From NCBI RefSeq assembly GCF_004340945.1, contig NZ_SLYD01000003.1:62001-126000 (forward strand): a stretch of 64,000 nt of DNA, written 5' to 3'. Source of the DNA: Sphingomonas sp. PP-F2F-A104-K0414. GTDB taxonomy: Bacteria > Pseudomonadota > Alphaproteobacteria > Sphingomonadales > Sphingomonadaceae. The translations under genes and the position numbers were made by a program. Below the pieces are notes generated by a model. That model was given only the letters and a program-made list of their open reading frames with translations, searched no databases and was not told the DNA's origin. Shown piece after piece: positions 1-9,758 of the stretch. The stretch's first letter is position 1; each line of letters starts with the position of its first letter.

Positions 1-997
1 TGGCGTTGATCAGCCGGTCCATCTTCTGCGTCGAGGTGCGGATGAAGCCGATCGCCTCGGGCAGATCCTCGCGCGCCGCCAGCCGGGCGTCGGCGGTGAG
101 GATGTGTGGCGCTTCGGCTTCGGCGCGGTCGACGAGGTCGGCGAGCGGTCCGGCCGCAGTCGCGAGTTCGGCGGTGAAGCCCATCACGTTGACCAGGGGC
201 GAGCGCAGATCGTGGCTGACGATATAGGCGAAGCGCTGGATCTCCTCGTTCGCGCGGCTGAGATCGGCGGTGCGCGTCGCGACCTGATCCTCGAGCGATT
301 CGTTGAGTTCGCGTAGGCTGTCGCGCGAGGCGGCGAGATCGGCGGTGTAGCGGCGGATCACCAGGATCGCGAGGATCGCCACGACTAGCAGCAGCGCGGC
401 GGCGAGGCCCGCGACCGAGAGGAAAAGCGCGCTGCTGCGTTGCTGGCGTTGGGTACGGATCGCGAGCAGGCGGACCTCGTCGGCGGCCATCGCCTGGAGG
501 CGGTAGCGGATGCCGCGCATCAGCGGCACGCTGGCATCGACTGCGAACCGGCGCTGTGCCTCGGCGATCTGGCCCGACGCGACCAGTGCCATCGATTGGG
601 TCCTGAGTGCGCGCAACCGGACGAAGCGCGGCTCGATCCGATCGAGTCGCGTGATCTGTGCGGGGTTGTCGTGGGTCAGGCGGCGCAGCGTGGCGATCGA
701 GGGGACGATGTTGCCCGCGGTCCGGGTGTAGGCGGTTGCGAACAGCGGGGTGCCGGCGAGGACATAGCCGCGCCGCGCCGTCTCGGACTGCTCCATCTGG
801 ATCTGGAGCGTGGCGATCGCCTGGCGGACGTCCTGCGTGTGGAGGATCTCGGCGGTGTAGGTGCGATTGCGGATCGTGATCCAGCCGATCGCGATCGCCG
901 CAGCGGCAAGCGCGATGAAGCCGAGCGTCATGAACGCGACCAGCCAGCGGGCGACCCGCCCCTCCGACGAGGGCAATTTCAGACGGACGCTTACCAT
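1..997 (-). CDS. Sensor histidine kinase, CHASE3-type (3' end outside window)
   Basis: The frame opens at ATG (995-997) and stays open to the left edge, so only the first 332 residues are present. It shows a transmembrane helix at about residues 17-41 and a periplasmic helical domain at about 42-185 containing the QSETARRGYVLAG signature typical of CHASE3 sensors. A second transmembrane helix follows at about 188-214. A coiled linker leads to a HisKA dimerisation segment with FAYIVSHDLRSPL, where His262 is the predicted phosphoacceptor. The ATPase domain and any receiver lie beyond the window. The ligand is unknown; CHASE3 domains of this kind rarely have an assigned signal. The gene runs leftward alone, with a palindromic element between it and the exonuclease gene. 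No response regulator is visible. Confidence 0.85.
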   Translation of the reverse strand, partial: MVSVRLKLPSSEGRVARWLVAFMTLGFIALAAAAIAIGWITIRNRTYTAEILHTQDVRQAIATLQIQMEQSETARRGYVLAGTPLFATAYTRTAGNIVPSIATLRRLTHDNPAQITRLDRIEPRFVRLRALRTQSMALVASGQIAEAQRRFAVDASVPLMRGIRYRLQAMAADEVRLLAIRTQRQQRSSALFLSVAGLAAALLLVVAILAILVIRRYTADLAASRDSLRELNESLEDQVATRTADLSRANEEIQRFAYIVSHDLRSPLVNVMGFTAELATAAGPLADLVDRAEAEAPHILTADARLAAREDLPEAIGFIRTSTQKMDRLINA

Positions 998-1077
998 TGG
1001 GGGCGATCTACGTCAGGGCCGGTCGTTACGCCAGCGATACTGGCTAGACGTGAAGCAAGGGGCGCGACCGCTTCACG

Positions 1078-1202
1078 ATCCTCACCCGCAAGGGGTAGGT
1101 GGCGCCGAAGGCGACGGAGGGGGAGGATACGGAACATCGGTTTCCCTTACCTCCCCCTTCGTCTAACAAGCGCCAACCACCTTCCCCTGGCGGGGGAGAA
1201 TC
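1078..1202. repeat. Intergenic palindromic element, family A
   Basis: The outer arms GATCCTC.. and ..GGGGGAGAATC pair around GC-rich inner palindromes, including a GCGCCGAAGGCG hairpin. The same layout recurs at 9622-9748, with matching CTCCCCCTTCGTCT and CTCCCCCTCCGTCT inner boxes. It fills the space between the histidine kinase and the exonuclease genes. Confidence 0.75.
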
Positions 1203-1211
1203 ATAGGGGTG

Positions 1212-2000
1212 CTACAGCAGCAGATCCTGCGCGCTGGCTTTGCCGACGCGGCCGCCGCCGCTGCGCCGGTCCATTTCGTGGTTGGCGGTGAAGCGGATGT
1301 CGGGGTCGCGGTCGGTCATGAACGCCATCAAGGTCTCGTGATCGAGCTCGGACCATTCCTTGCCGCGATCGGGGCCATAACGGACGCGCGGGATTAGGCC
1401 GGGGTCGCGCGACCATTCGAGCAGCTGCGCGAGACTCGCCTCGTTGAGCATGTCGCGGAGGTGGAACGCGGTGACGTACGCGTCGGGGAAGGCGCGGTGC
1501 GCCGGCAAACCGCGCTCGTGCTCCATGCCGTGGGGTTTGCGCCAATAGCGCAGCACCTGATTCGAGAAGCTCGGGCTGTCGGGCCAGAGCCGGAGCGCGC
1601 ATTTCCAGGTGCAGATCCACTCGGCATCGCGGGTCAGCGCAGACGTGCAGAATTTTTGCTCGAAATCGGCGCGGTGCGCGGCGAGCGCGAGGCGGCGCGG
1701 CCAGGGATCGAGCACTTGCCGCGCGCAATCGTGCCAATAGGGCGCGTCGGCGACCTGTTCGTCGAGGATGTGGTGAATCGCCTGCGTGACCGGTGGGATC
1801 GGGCGGCCTGGGTTGACGAGGATGCTGCCGCCCTCTCCGTAGATTTCCCAGCGGCCGTCCTCGCCGAGCGCGACGTCCTGCCAGCCAATCTCACAGACGC
1901 CGTGCGCGGGCGGGGCGGAACCGGTGGTCTCCAGGTCGACGACTCGGATCATCTGCGGTTGCTGTTTGGGCTTGGGGTAGGGGGGCGCCATGCCCGCCAT
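1212..2000 (-). CDS. DnaQ-fold 3'-5' exonuclease family protein
   Basis: A 262-aa protein with the DEDD exonuclease layout. ExoI is VVDLETTG with Asp22 and Glu24. ExoII is the AHRADFEQKF segment near residue 110. ExoIII is HRAFPDAYVT, giving the conserved His and Asp of the DEDDh class. It lacks polymerase or helicase domains, so it is a stand-alone nuclease rather than the DNA polymerase III epsilon subunit proper. The C-terminal 60 residues (HETLMAFMTDRDPDIR...) resemble a small domain seen in sphingomonad exonucleases annotated only as 3'-5' exonuclease. Another ATG three codons downstream and one at residue 17 are alternative starts; residue 17 sits just before the catalytic strand. It lies 18 bp after the PH-domain gene on the same strand, a likely two-gene operon. 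The substrate (DNA or RNA) cannot be told. Confidence 0.8.
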   Translation of the reverse strand: MAGMAPPYPKPKQQPQMIRVVDLETTGSAPPAHGVCEIGWQDVALGEDGRWEIYGEGGSILVNPGRPIPPVTQAIHHILDEQVADAPYWHDCARQVLDPWPRRLALAAHRADFEQKFCTSALTRDAEWICTWKCALRLWPDSPSFSNQVLRYWRKPHGMEHERGLPAHRAFPDAYVTAFHLRDMLNEASLAQLLEWSRDPGLIPRVRYGPDRGKEWSELDHETLMAFMTDRDPDIRFTANHEMDRRSGGGRVGKASAQDLLL

Positions 2001-2018
2001 GTGGGGACAAAAGCGCGC

Positions 2019-2474
2019 TTAATCCAGCGCGTATGCATCCTCATGGTCGATATCCATCTCGCGGACGCCGCGCCGTTGGCGCGCGCGGTCGACCAGCTTG
2101 CGCAGGCCTTCGCGGCGGTCGCGCGCCATCGGGATATCGCGGAGGATGAATTCGCCGCCGCTCGTCGTGCGGTCGCTCGAGGTGAGCGTAATCGTGCCGA
2201 TGTCGGTCATCTGATTGAGCAGCGAATAGCCAAGGCGGACGTCCTTGATCCGGTAGAGCTCGATCTCGTCGATCGTCTTGAACAGGATTCCGCGCCTGAT
2301 GATCAGGCGCTGGTCGGTGATCTCGTAGCTGGCGCTGCGGTTCTTGAGCCAGCGGATGCCGATGATGACGAAGCCGATGCCGGCGAGGCAGGTGAGTAGC
2401 GTGCCCCAACCGGCAAAGCTGCCGAGCAGCCAGCGGCGCGTGCTGGAGCGGAATTCGTCGACTGGGCGCTCCAC
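2019..2474 (-). CDS. PH domain-containing membrane protein
   Basis: A 151-aa protein with one clear hydrophobic hairpin at residues 15-42 followed by a bacterial PH-like (bPH2, YdbS/YdbT-type) domain. That domain begins SYEITDQRLIIRRGILFKTIDEIELYRIKDVRL, the hallmark of the family. The start is GTG (2472-2474), supported by AAGGAG seven bases upstream. Family members are membrane-bound and their role is largely unknown; some Bacillus relatives protect against competing bacteria. The C-terminal tail is strongly charged. Co-directional with the downstream exonuclease gene. Confidence 0.8.
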   Translation of the reverse strand: MERPVDEFRSSTRRWLLGSFAGWGTLLTCLAGIGFVIIGIRWLKNRSASYEITDQRLIIRRGILFKTIDEIELYRIKDVRLGYSLLNQMTDIGTITLTSSDRTTSGGEFILRDIPMARDRREGLRKLVDRARQRRGVREMDIDHEDAYALD

Positions 2475-2535
2475 TTGGGGACTCCTTGGGGTGGTGGCGG
2501 GACGGTAGACTGGGGCGGTCGCGTGTCAATCGTCC

Positions 2536-2620
2536 TGCCGTTCTCCCGCGGAGGCGGGAGTCCAGGGTTCTGGGCGCCGGCATTCGTGGCTTCTGGACCC
2601 CCGCCTTTGCGGGGGAACGG
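2536..2620. repeat. Intergenic palindromic element, family B
   Basis: Arms CTCCCGCGGAGGCGGGAG and CCCCCGCCTTTGCGGGGG are each self-complementary hairpins. They also face each other through TCCAGG / TTCTGGA, giving a long cruciform-like unit. The same family occurs in frame inside the PTS gene at 29795-29878. Confidence 0.75.
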
Positions 2621-2697
2621 TTAGAATCTGGCTATGCCACGCATTTCGATCATAGCGCCGCGTATTGGACTGCTACGTTGCGAGCGTCCTCCAACTG

Positions 2698-2804
2698 CAC
2701 CACCCCGGCGGAGGCCGGGGCCCAATTGGGTGACGTTGCTAACGTTGGGTAGCCCCCCGTTATGTCCACCTTTCCAATTGGGCCCCGGCCTTCGCCGGGG
2801 TGGT
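2698..2804. repeat. Intergenic palindromic element, family C
   Basis: CACCCCGGCGGAGGCCGGGG and CCCCGGCCTTCGCCGGGGTG form two hairpins, flanking CCCAATTGGG / CCAATTGGG boxes in inverted orientation. It ends four bases from the phosphomannomutase stop codon, so it may also act as that gene's terminator. A close copy is at 61157-61263 between kdpB and kdpC. Confidence 0.8.
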
Positions 2805-2807
2805 ATT

Positions 2808-4187
2808 CTATTGAGCCGAGGTGGTGCGGGTCACGCCACTCGCTGCTAGGTGCGTGTCTACCTCCGCGAGCAGCGCATCGAGCGCGGCCTGGTCCTTCGC
2901 CTCCGCACGCACCGTCAGCATTGCCTGCGTGTTCGAAGCGCGGAGGAGCCACCAGCCTTCAGGTGTCGTCACCCTGGCCCCATCGGTGAGGTCCATCTCC
3001 GCGCCATCCTCTTTCAACCGCGCGATCACCTCGTCGACCACCGCGAATTTGCGCGCATCCTCGACCGGAAAGCGCAGGTCGGGCGTCGCCACCAGCGCCG
3101 GCATCCCGTCGCGCAGTTCGGTGAGCGAGCGACCGGACAGATGCACCGCACGGATCAGCCGCACCGCCGCATACAGCGCGTCGTCGAAACCGTAATATTC
3201 ACCGGCGAAGAACAAATGCCCGCTCAACTCTCCGCCGAGTGGCGCGCCGGTACGCGTCATCGCCGTCTTCATCAGGCTGTGGCCGGTCGGGGCCATCACC
3301 GCTTCGCCGCCCAGCGCGGTGATTCGGTCGAACAGCGCTTGCGAAGACTTCACGTCCGCAACGATCGGCGCGCCCGGATGCTCGCGCAGCGCAGGTTCGA
3401 CCAATATGGAGAGGATCTGGTCGCCCCAGATTACCCGTCCCGACCCGTCGACCGCACCGATCCGGTCGCCGTCGCCATCGAAGGCCAGTCCGAAATCGAG
3501 GTTCTTCTCCGCGACCAGGCGCTTGAGATCGGCGAGGTTCGCCTCTTCGGTAGGATCGGGATGATGGTTGGGAAAATTTCCGTCGACTTCGGCGAAGATC
3601 ACATGATGCTCACCCGGCAAGAGCTTCACGAGCTTCTCGATCACCGGGCCGGCGGCGCCGTTGCCGGTGTCCCAGCCGATCCGGTACGCGCCGCCTGCGT
3701 AGCCGAGCATCAGCCGCCCGACATAGGCGTCGAGCACGTTGGCGGTCGTGACTTCGCCCGCGCCTTCGCTCCAGGCGCCCGATGCGGCGAGCGCGGCGAG
3801 GTCCTGGATGTCGTCGCCGAAAAATGGCGCGTGCGCATGCACCATCTTGAAGCCGTTATACTCGGGGGGATTGTGGCTGCCGGTTACCTGGATGCCGCCA
3901 TCCACTTCTAGAATGGCCTCGGCGTAGTAGAGCATCGGCGAGGTACTGAGGCCGATCCGGACGACGTCGACGCCGCCGGCGGTGAGGCCGGCGACAAGCG
4001 CGGCTTCGAGTTCGGGGGAGGAATTGCGGCCGTCATAGCCGACCGTGACGCGGGTGCCGCCGGCGGCGCGGATGCGGGTGGCGAAGCCTCGGCCGATCGC
4101 CACGGCGTCAGAGGGGCCTAGCGCTTTGCCGACGATCCCGCGGATGTCGTATTCGCGGAGCGAGGTCGGGTCGAACTGGTGGGTCAT
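2808..4187 (-). CDS. Phosphomannomutase/phosphoglucomutase
   Basis: A 459-aa alpha-D-phosphohexomutase that interconverts hexose 1- and 6-phosphates, the usual source of mannose 1-phosphate for GDP-sugars and exopolysaccharide. The order is N-terminal YDIRGIVG, then the phosphoserine loop VTGSHNPPEYNGFK (Ser is the phosphoryl carrier), the metal loop AFDGDGDRIGAVD, the sugar-binding loop GGELSGHLFF, and a C-terminal phosphate-binding RASNTQAMLTVR. All key loops are intact and the length is standard for the AlgC/ManB-type dual enzymes. The start at 4187 is preceded by GGAGAGAGG, a good ribosome binding site. A longer upstream in-frame reading runs through a palindromic repeat and is rejected. 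The gene follows mipZ and the J-domain gene on the same strand, separated by the repeat at 4231-4332. Confidence 0.92.
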   Translation of the reverse strand: MTHQFDPTSLREYDIRGIVGKALGPSDAVAIGRGFATRIRAAGGTRVTVGYDGRNSSPELEAALVAGLTAGGVDVVRIGLSTSPMLYYAEAILEVDGGIQVTGSHNPPEYNGFKMVHAHAPFFGDDIQDLAALAASGAWSEGAGEVTTANVLDAYVGRLMLGYAGGAYRIGWDTGNGAAGPVIEKLVKLLPGEHHVIFAEVDGNFPNHHPDPTEEANLADLKRLVAEKNLDFGLAFDGDGDRIGAVDGSGRVIWGDQILSILVEPALREHPGAPIVADVKSSQALFDRITALGGEAVMAPTGHSLMKTAMTRTGAPLGGELSGHLFFAGEYYGFDDALYAAVRLIRAVHLSGRSLTELRDGMPALVATPDLRFPVEDARKFAVVDEVIARLKEDGAEMDLTDGARVTTPEGWWLLRASNTQAMLTVRAEAKDQAALDALLAEVDTHLAASGVTRTTSAQ

Positions 4188-4230
4188 GGGCCTCTCTCCG
4201 ATCTCGGTTGCGTGTGGGATTACCCTACCA

Positions 4231-4332
4231 CCGTCACCCCGGACTTGTTCCGGGGGCCACGGTGCCGCGCTCTCACAACTATCGAGAGTGCGGAACGGTG
4301 GATGCCGGAACGAGCCCGGCATAACGGGGGTT
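4231..4332. repeat. Intergenic palindromic element, family D
   Basis: CCGTCACCCCGGACTTGTTCCGGGG at one end and GGATGCCGGAACGAGCCCGGCAT..CGG at the other form two outward hairpins, with an inner inverted GTGCCGC..GCGGAAC pairing. It abuts the stop codon of the J-domain gene. A second copy with the same ends is at 53345-53441. Confidence 0.8.
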
Positions 4333-4597
4333 ACCGGGTCCGCTTCAGCAGGAGGTCGCGCGCGGCGTTTACCCGGCGGGTCAGGTCGGTGGAGCCACCG
4401 CGATCGGGGTGAACCGACGCGATCAGGCGGCGGTGCGCACTGCGGATCGCATCGGCGTCCGCGGTGCGATCGATGCCCAGGATCGAGCGCGCTTCCGCTT
4501 CATCCGTCACCTCACGCCGTTCAGATTTGGGTTTCGGCTTCGGGCGCAGGTAATGCCACGCCGCCCAGATAAACAGCGCGGCGACGATCCACTTCAC
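4331..4597 (-). CDS. Membrane-anchored J-domain protein
   Basis: An 88-aa protein with an N-terminal hydrophobic anchor (VAALFIWAAWHYL), a Lys/Pro-rich linker and a short J domain at residues 36-88. The catalytic HPD sits in SVHPDRGG, the residue set that stimulates DnaK-type ATPases. The topology (N-terminal helix, C-terminal J domain with helix I shortened) is like Tim14/Pam18-type proteins rather than DnaJ itself. The start is GTG at 4595-4597, overlapping the mipZ stop as GTGA, so translation is almost certainly coupled to mipZ. The next gene, phosphomannomutase, follows after a palindromic element. The partner chaperone and client are unknown. Confidence 0.85.
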   Translation of the reverse strand: MKWIVAALFIWAAWHYLRPKPKPKSERREVTDEAEARSILGIDRTADADAIRSAHRRLIASVHPDRGGSTDLTRRVNAARDLLLKRTR

Positions 4598-5412
4598 GCA
4601 GCCACGTCCGGGGCACGCTCGGCGACCACCTCGGGCAACTGCAAAGCCGCCATCATCTCGCGCAGTTCCTGGCGCGCAGCGACGTGGCCAAGGCCCATGC
4701 TGCCGAACGCCTTCGAGTCGATCATCGTCAGGCCGGCGGGGAACATCTCGCGGTAGATCACGCGCTCGCCGAGCCCCGGAATGATCCGGAAGCCGACGCG
4801 CTTGGCCAGCTGCGCGAGCGCGTCCGATACGCGGCGCATGTTGCGCGCCTCGATGTGCTGGAGGCGGTTGCGCAGGACGACCCAGTCGATCGTGGTGCCG
4901 TCGGCGCGTGCGCGCTGCTTCCGCGCATCCCAGATGAGTTCGGAATAGAAGCTCGGGCGAGTCACCTGATACGTTTCGGGATCGACCTGGCCAATCAGGT
5001 CGAAGTCGACGAAGCTGTCGTTCATCGGCGTGACCAAGGTGTTGGCGAGCGCCGCCGCGGTGCGCGCGAACGGATCGTCGCGGCCGGGCGTGTCGACGAC
5101 CAGGAAATCCGAGCCTTCGCACAGCGAGTGCCACAGGTCCTCGAACTGGTCCTCGCTCTGGTCGGACAGCGTCGCGTGGCGCGGCATCGGCAGCACCGAG
5201 CCATTGCGCTTCATCGTTTCGGCGCGGTTGTCGAGATAGCGGCCGACGGTGCGCTGGCGGTGATCGAGATCGAGACACGCGACGCGCGCACCCTTGGCAG
5301 CAAGTGCGATCGCGACGTGCACCGCGGTCGTCGACTTGCCGGTGCCGCCCTTCTCGTTGGCGAACACGATGACGTGCGGCGAAGCGGGGGTCTGTTCGGG
5401 GCCCGTGGCCAA
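4594..5412 (-). CDS. mipZ: Division-plane positioning ATPase MipZ
   Basis: A 272-aa ParA/MinD-superfamily ATPase. The deviant Walker A is NEKGGTGKST. The CLDLDHRQRTVGRYLDNR segment, VDTPGRDDPFART, VTPMNDSFVDFDLIGQVDP and WVVLRNRLQHIEARN are features that separate MipZ from chromosome ParA. In alphaproteobacteria MipZ forms a bipolar gradient through ParB and blocks FtsZ assembly away from midcell. The start is TTG (5410-5412) with AAGGAAA upstream at good spacing. It is divergent from panC (75 bp apart) and overlaps the J-domain gene at its 3' end. All ATPase motifs look intact. Confidence 0.93.
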   Translation of the reverse strand: MATGPEQTPASPHVIVFANEKGGTGKSTTAVHVAIALAAKGARVACLDLDHRQRTVGRYLDNRAETMKRNGSVLPMPRHATLSDQSEDQFEDLWHSLCEGSDFLVVDTPGRDDPFARTAAALANTLVTPMNDSFVDFDLIGQVDPETYQVTRPSFYSELIWDARKQRARADGTTIDWVVLRNRLQHIEARNMRRVSDALAQLAKRVGFRIIPGLGERVIYREMFPAGLTMIDSKAFGSMGLGHVAARQELREMMAALQLPEVVAERAPDVAA

Positions 5413-5487
5413 CGCGCGTTTCCTTATTGATCGAGACTGTCACCCTTCATAGAAGCCGCGACCGCACTTATCGAGTAGGAGTTTCAC

Positions 5488-6327
5488 GTGGACACCGTCC
5501 GGGACCTTAATGCGTTGCGCGAAAGCGTCGCCGCCTTCCGTGCGGCGGGGCAGCGCGTCGCGCTCGTCCCGACGATGGGCGCGCTCCACGCCGGCCACGT
5601 CGCGCTGATCGAGGCGGCAAAGCGGCCGGGCACGAAGGTCGTCGCGTCGATCTTCGTCAATCCGACGCAGTTCGGGCCGAACGAGGATTTGTCGCGCTAT
5701 CCGCGGCGCGAGATGGCCGATATCCGGATGCTGACCGAAGCGGGATGCGACCTGCTCTGGCTGCCGTCGGTCGAGACGATGTATCCCGAGGGTTTCGCGA
5801 CGTCGGTACGCGTGTCGGGCGTCAGTGAGGGCTTCGATGGCGCCTCGCGGCCCGGTCATTTCGACGGCGTCGCGACGGTCGTGTCGAAGCTGTTCAACCA
5901 GGTCGGCCCCGATGCGGCGTATTTCGGCGAGAAGGATTACCAGCAGCTCGCCGTCGTGCGGCGGTTCGTCGCAGATCTCGATTTCGCGATCGATATCGTC
6001 GGCGTGCCGACGCAGCGCGACGACGATGGTTTGGCGATGTCGTCGCGGAACATCTATCTCGATGACGAGCAGCGCAAGCAGGCGATCGCCTTGCCACGCG
6101 CTCTGGGTGTTGCGGCGCGGGCAATCGCGAAGGGCGAGGACGTGGAGTCGGTGCTGGACGATGCGCGGACGACGTTGGTCGGGGCGGGGTTCACGATCGA
6201 TTACGTCGCGCTGGCGGATGCCGAGACGCTGGCGGAGAACCCGGCGATAGATCGTCCGCGGCGGTTGCTGGCGGCTGCGCGGATGGGCGCGACGCGGCTG
6301 ATCGATAACATCGCGATAGAGTTGTAA
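5488..6327 (+). CDS. panC: Pantothenate synthetase (pantoate--beta-alanine ligase)
   Basis: A 279-aa cytosolic enzyme that joins pantoate and beta-alanine with ATP, the last step of vitamin B5 synthesis. It has the nucleotidyl-transferase motifs PTMGALHAGHVALI (HxGH) and the KMSKS-like loop MSSRN. It also has FVNPTQFGPNEDLSRYPR and YFGEKDYQQL, which are diagnostic for PanC. The start is GTG (5488-5490), supported by TAGGAG seven bases upstream. Length is normal. It is monocistronic here, divergent from mipZ; panB and panD are not in the window. Confidence 0.96.
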   Translation: MDTVRDLNALRESVAAFRAAGQRVALVPTMGALHAGHVALIEAAKRPGTKVVASIFVNPTQFGPNEDLSRYPRREMADIRMLTEAGCDLLWLPSVETMYPEGFATSVRVSGVSEGFDGASRPGHFDGVATVVSKLFNQVGPDAAYFGEKDYQQLAVVRRFVADLDFAIDIVGVPTQRDDDGLAMSSRNIYLDDEQRKQAIALPRALGVAARAIAKGEDVESVLDDARTTLVGAGFTIDYVALADAETLAENPAIDRPRRLLAAARMGATRLIDNIAIEL

Positions 6328-6337
6328 AAAACGCGCG

Positions 6338-6353
6338 TTAACCCATTAACCAT
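6338..6353. promoter_or_regulatory. Possible CtrA-like binding site
   Basis: GTTAACCCATTAACCAT contains two TTAA half-sites, the second being TTAACCAT, which matches the CtrA half-site known from Caulobacter-type regulation. It lies about 55 bp before the Sel1-like gene. The spacing between TTAA boxes is 4 rather than the canonical 7, so a full site is not claimed. Confidence 0.25.
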
Positions 6354-6405
6354 TTCGTAGCCTGAATCACGGCACTCTGCCCTCACGAACATTGGGGGCA
6401 AGACC

Positions 6406-6702
6406 ATGGGCAGCAGTCTCAAGAACGCGAATATTACGATCGAACGCCGTCTGGCGGATGCCGCGCGCGGCGACGACCGGGCGTGCTACGAACTGGGGAT
6501 GGTGTATTCGACGGGGACGTCGGGTGTCGTTCTCGATCTGATCGAGGCGCATAAGTGGTTTAACCTGGCGGCGGTGTCGGGGAACATCGCCGCGCAGGAA
6601 TGCCGGGCTGAGATCGCCGAGGACATGACCGCTCGGGAGATCTCGGTGGCGCAGCGCGCCGCGCGGGATTGGATGCAGCTGACGCAACGCCGGGCTGCTT
6701 AA
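6406..6702 (+). CDS. Small Sel1/TPR-like protein
   Basis: A 98-aa soluble protein consisting of little more than one to two Sel1-like helical repeats: ACYELGMVYSTG...DLIEAHKWFNLAAVSGNIAAQ, where the AxKWFxLAA core is the Sel1 signature. It has no signal peptide or membrane segment. Such proteins are usually protein-interaction adaptors. It stands between panC and the topA 3' end, and convergently faces topA across a palindromic element that could terminate both. Function unknown. Confidence 0.8.
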   Translation: MGSSLKNANITIERRLADAARGDDRACYELGMVYSTGTSGVVLDLIEAHKWFNLAAVSGNIAAQECRAEIAEDMTAREISVAQRAARDWMQLTQRRAA

Positions 6703-6707
6703 TTCTA

Positions 6708-6817
6708 GGGCTCCCCTCCCGCTTGCGGGAGGGGTTGGGGGAGGGGATGACCGCGAGCGTTGCGTTCGTGAGATATTTCGGTCCCTCCCCTAGCCCCTCC
6801 CGCAAGCGGGAGGGGAA

Positions 6818-6818
<1 letters not shown>
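6708..6818. repeat. Palindromic element between convergent genes, family F
   Basis: CCCCTCCCGCTTGCGGGAGGGG is a perfect hairpin at the left end. CCCCTCCCGCAAGCGGGAGGGG is the matching hairpin at the right end, and the inner GGGGAGGGGA / TCCCTCCCCT boxes pair inverted. It ends at the first base of the topA stop codon, and probably serves as terminator for both the Sel1-like gene and topA. Confidence 0.8.
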
Positions 6819-9436
<2,618 letters not shown>

Positions 9437-9621
9437 GGGGAAACCGGGGTCCTTACGTGTACGCGTACGAGGGTGACGGCGTCGGGGTGGCCGCGTCAAC
9501 CCGGGGACGATCCGGAATGACGTGCATCAAGTGCCGTCGAGGCAGCCGGTTTTCCAGAGGGGGCGGGTAATCTCCGAGGCAAATTGGTCTTGAGCGACAG
9601 GATTCTGAGTCGAAACCGAAC

Positions 9622-9748
9622 GATCCTCCCCCGCAAGGAGGAAGTGTCGCCGTAGGTGACGGATGGGGAGGACAGGACGCAGACGTTATCGCTTTCCTCC
9701 CCCTCCGTCTGGCAAGCGCCAGCCACCTCCCCCTGGCGGGGGAGGATC
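9622..9748. repeat. Intergenic palindromic element, family A
   Basis: GATCCTCCCCCGCAAGG at one end pairs with GGCGGGGGAGGATC at the other, with inner AGACGG/CCGTCT-type boxes. It is a better-preserved copy of the element at 1078-1202. It lies just beyond the 3' end of the siderophore receptor gene. Confidence 0.8.
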
Positions 9749-9758
9749 GTGGTAAGAG

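Noticed and set aside
4188..4322. N-terminal extension of phosphomannomutase
   Set aside because: It translates a palindromic element; GGAGAGAGG points to ATG at 4187.
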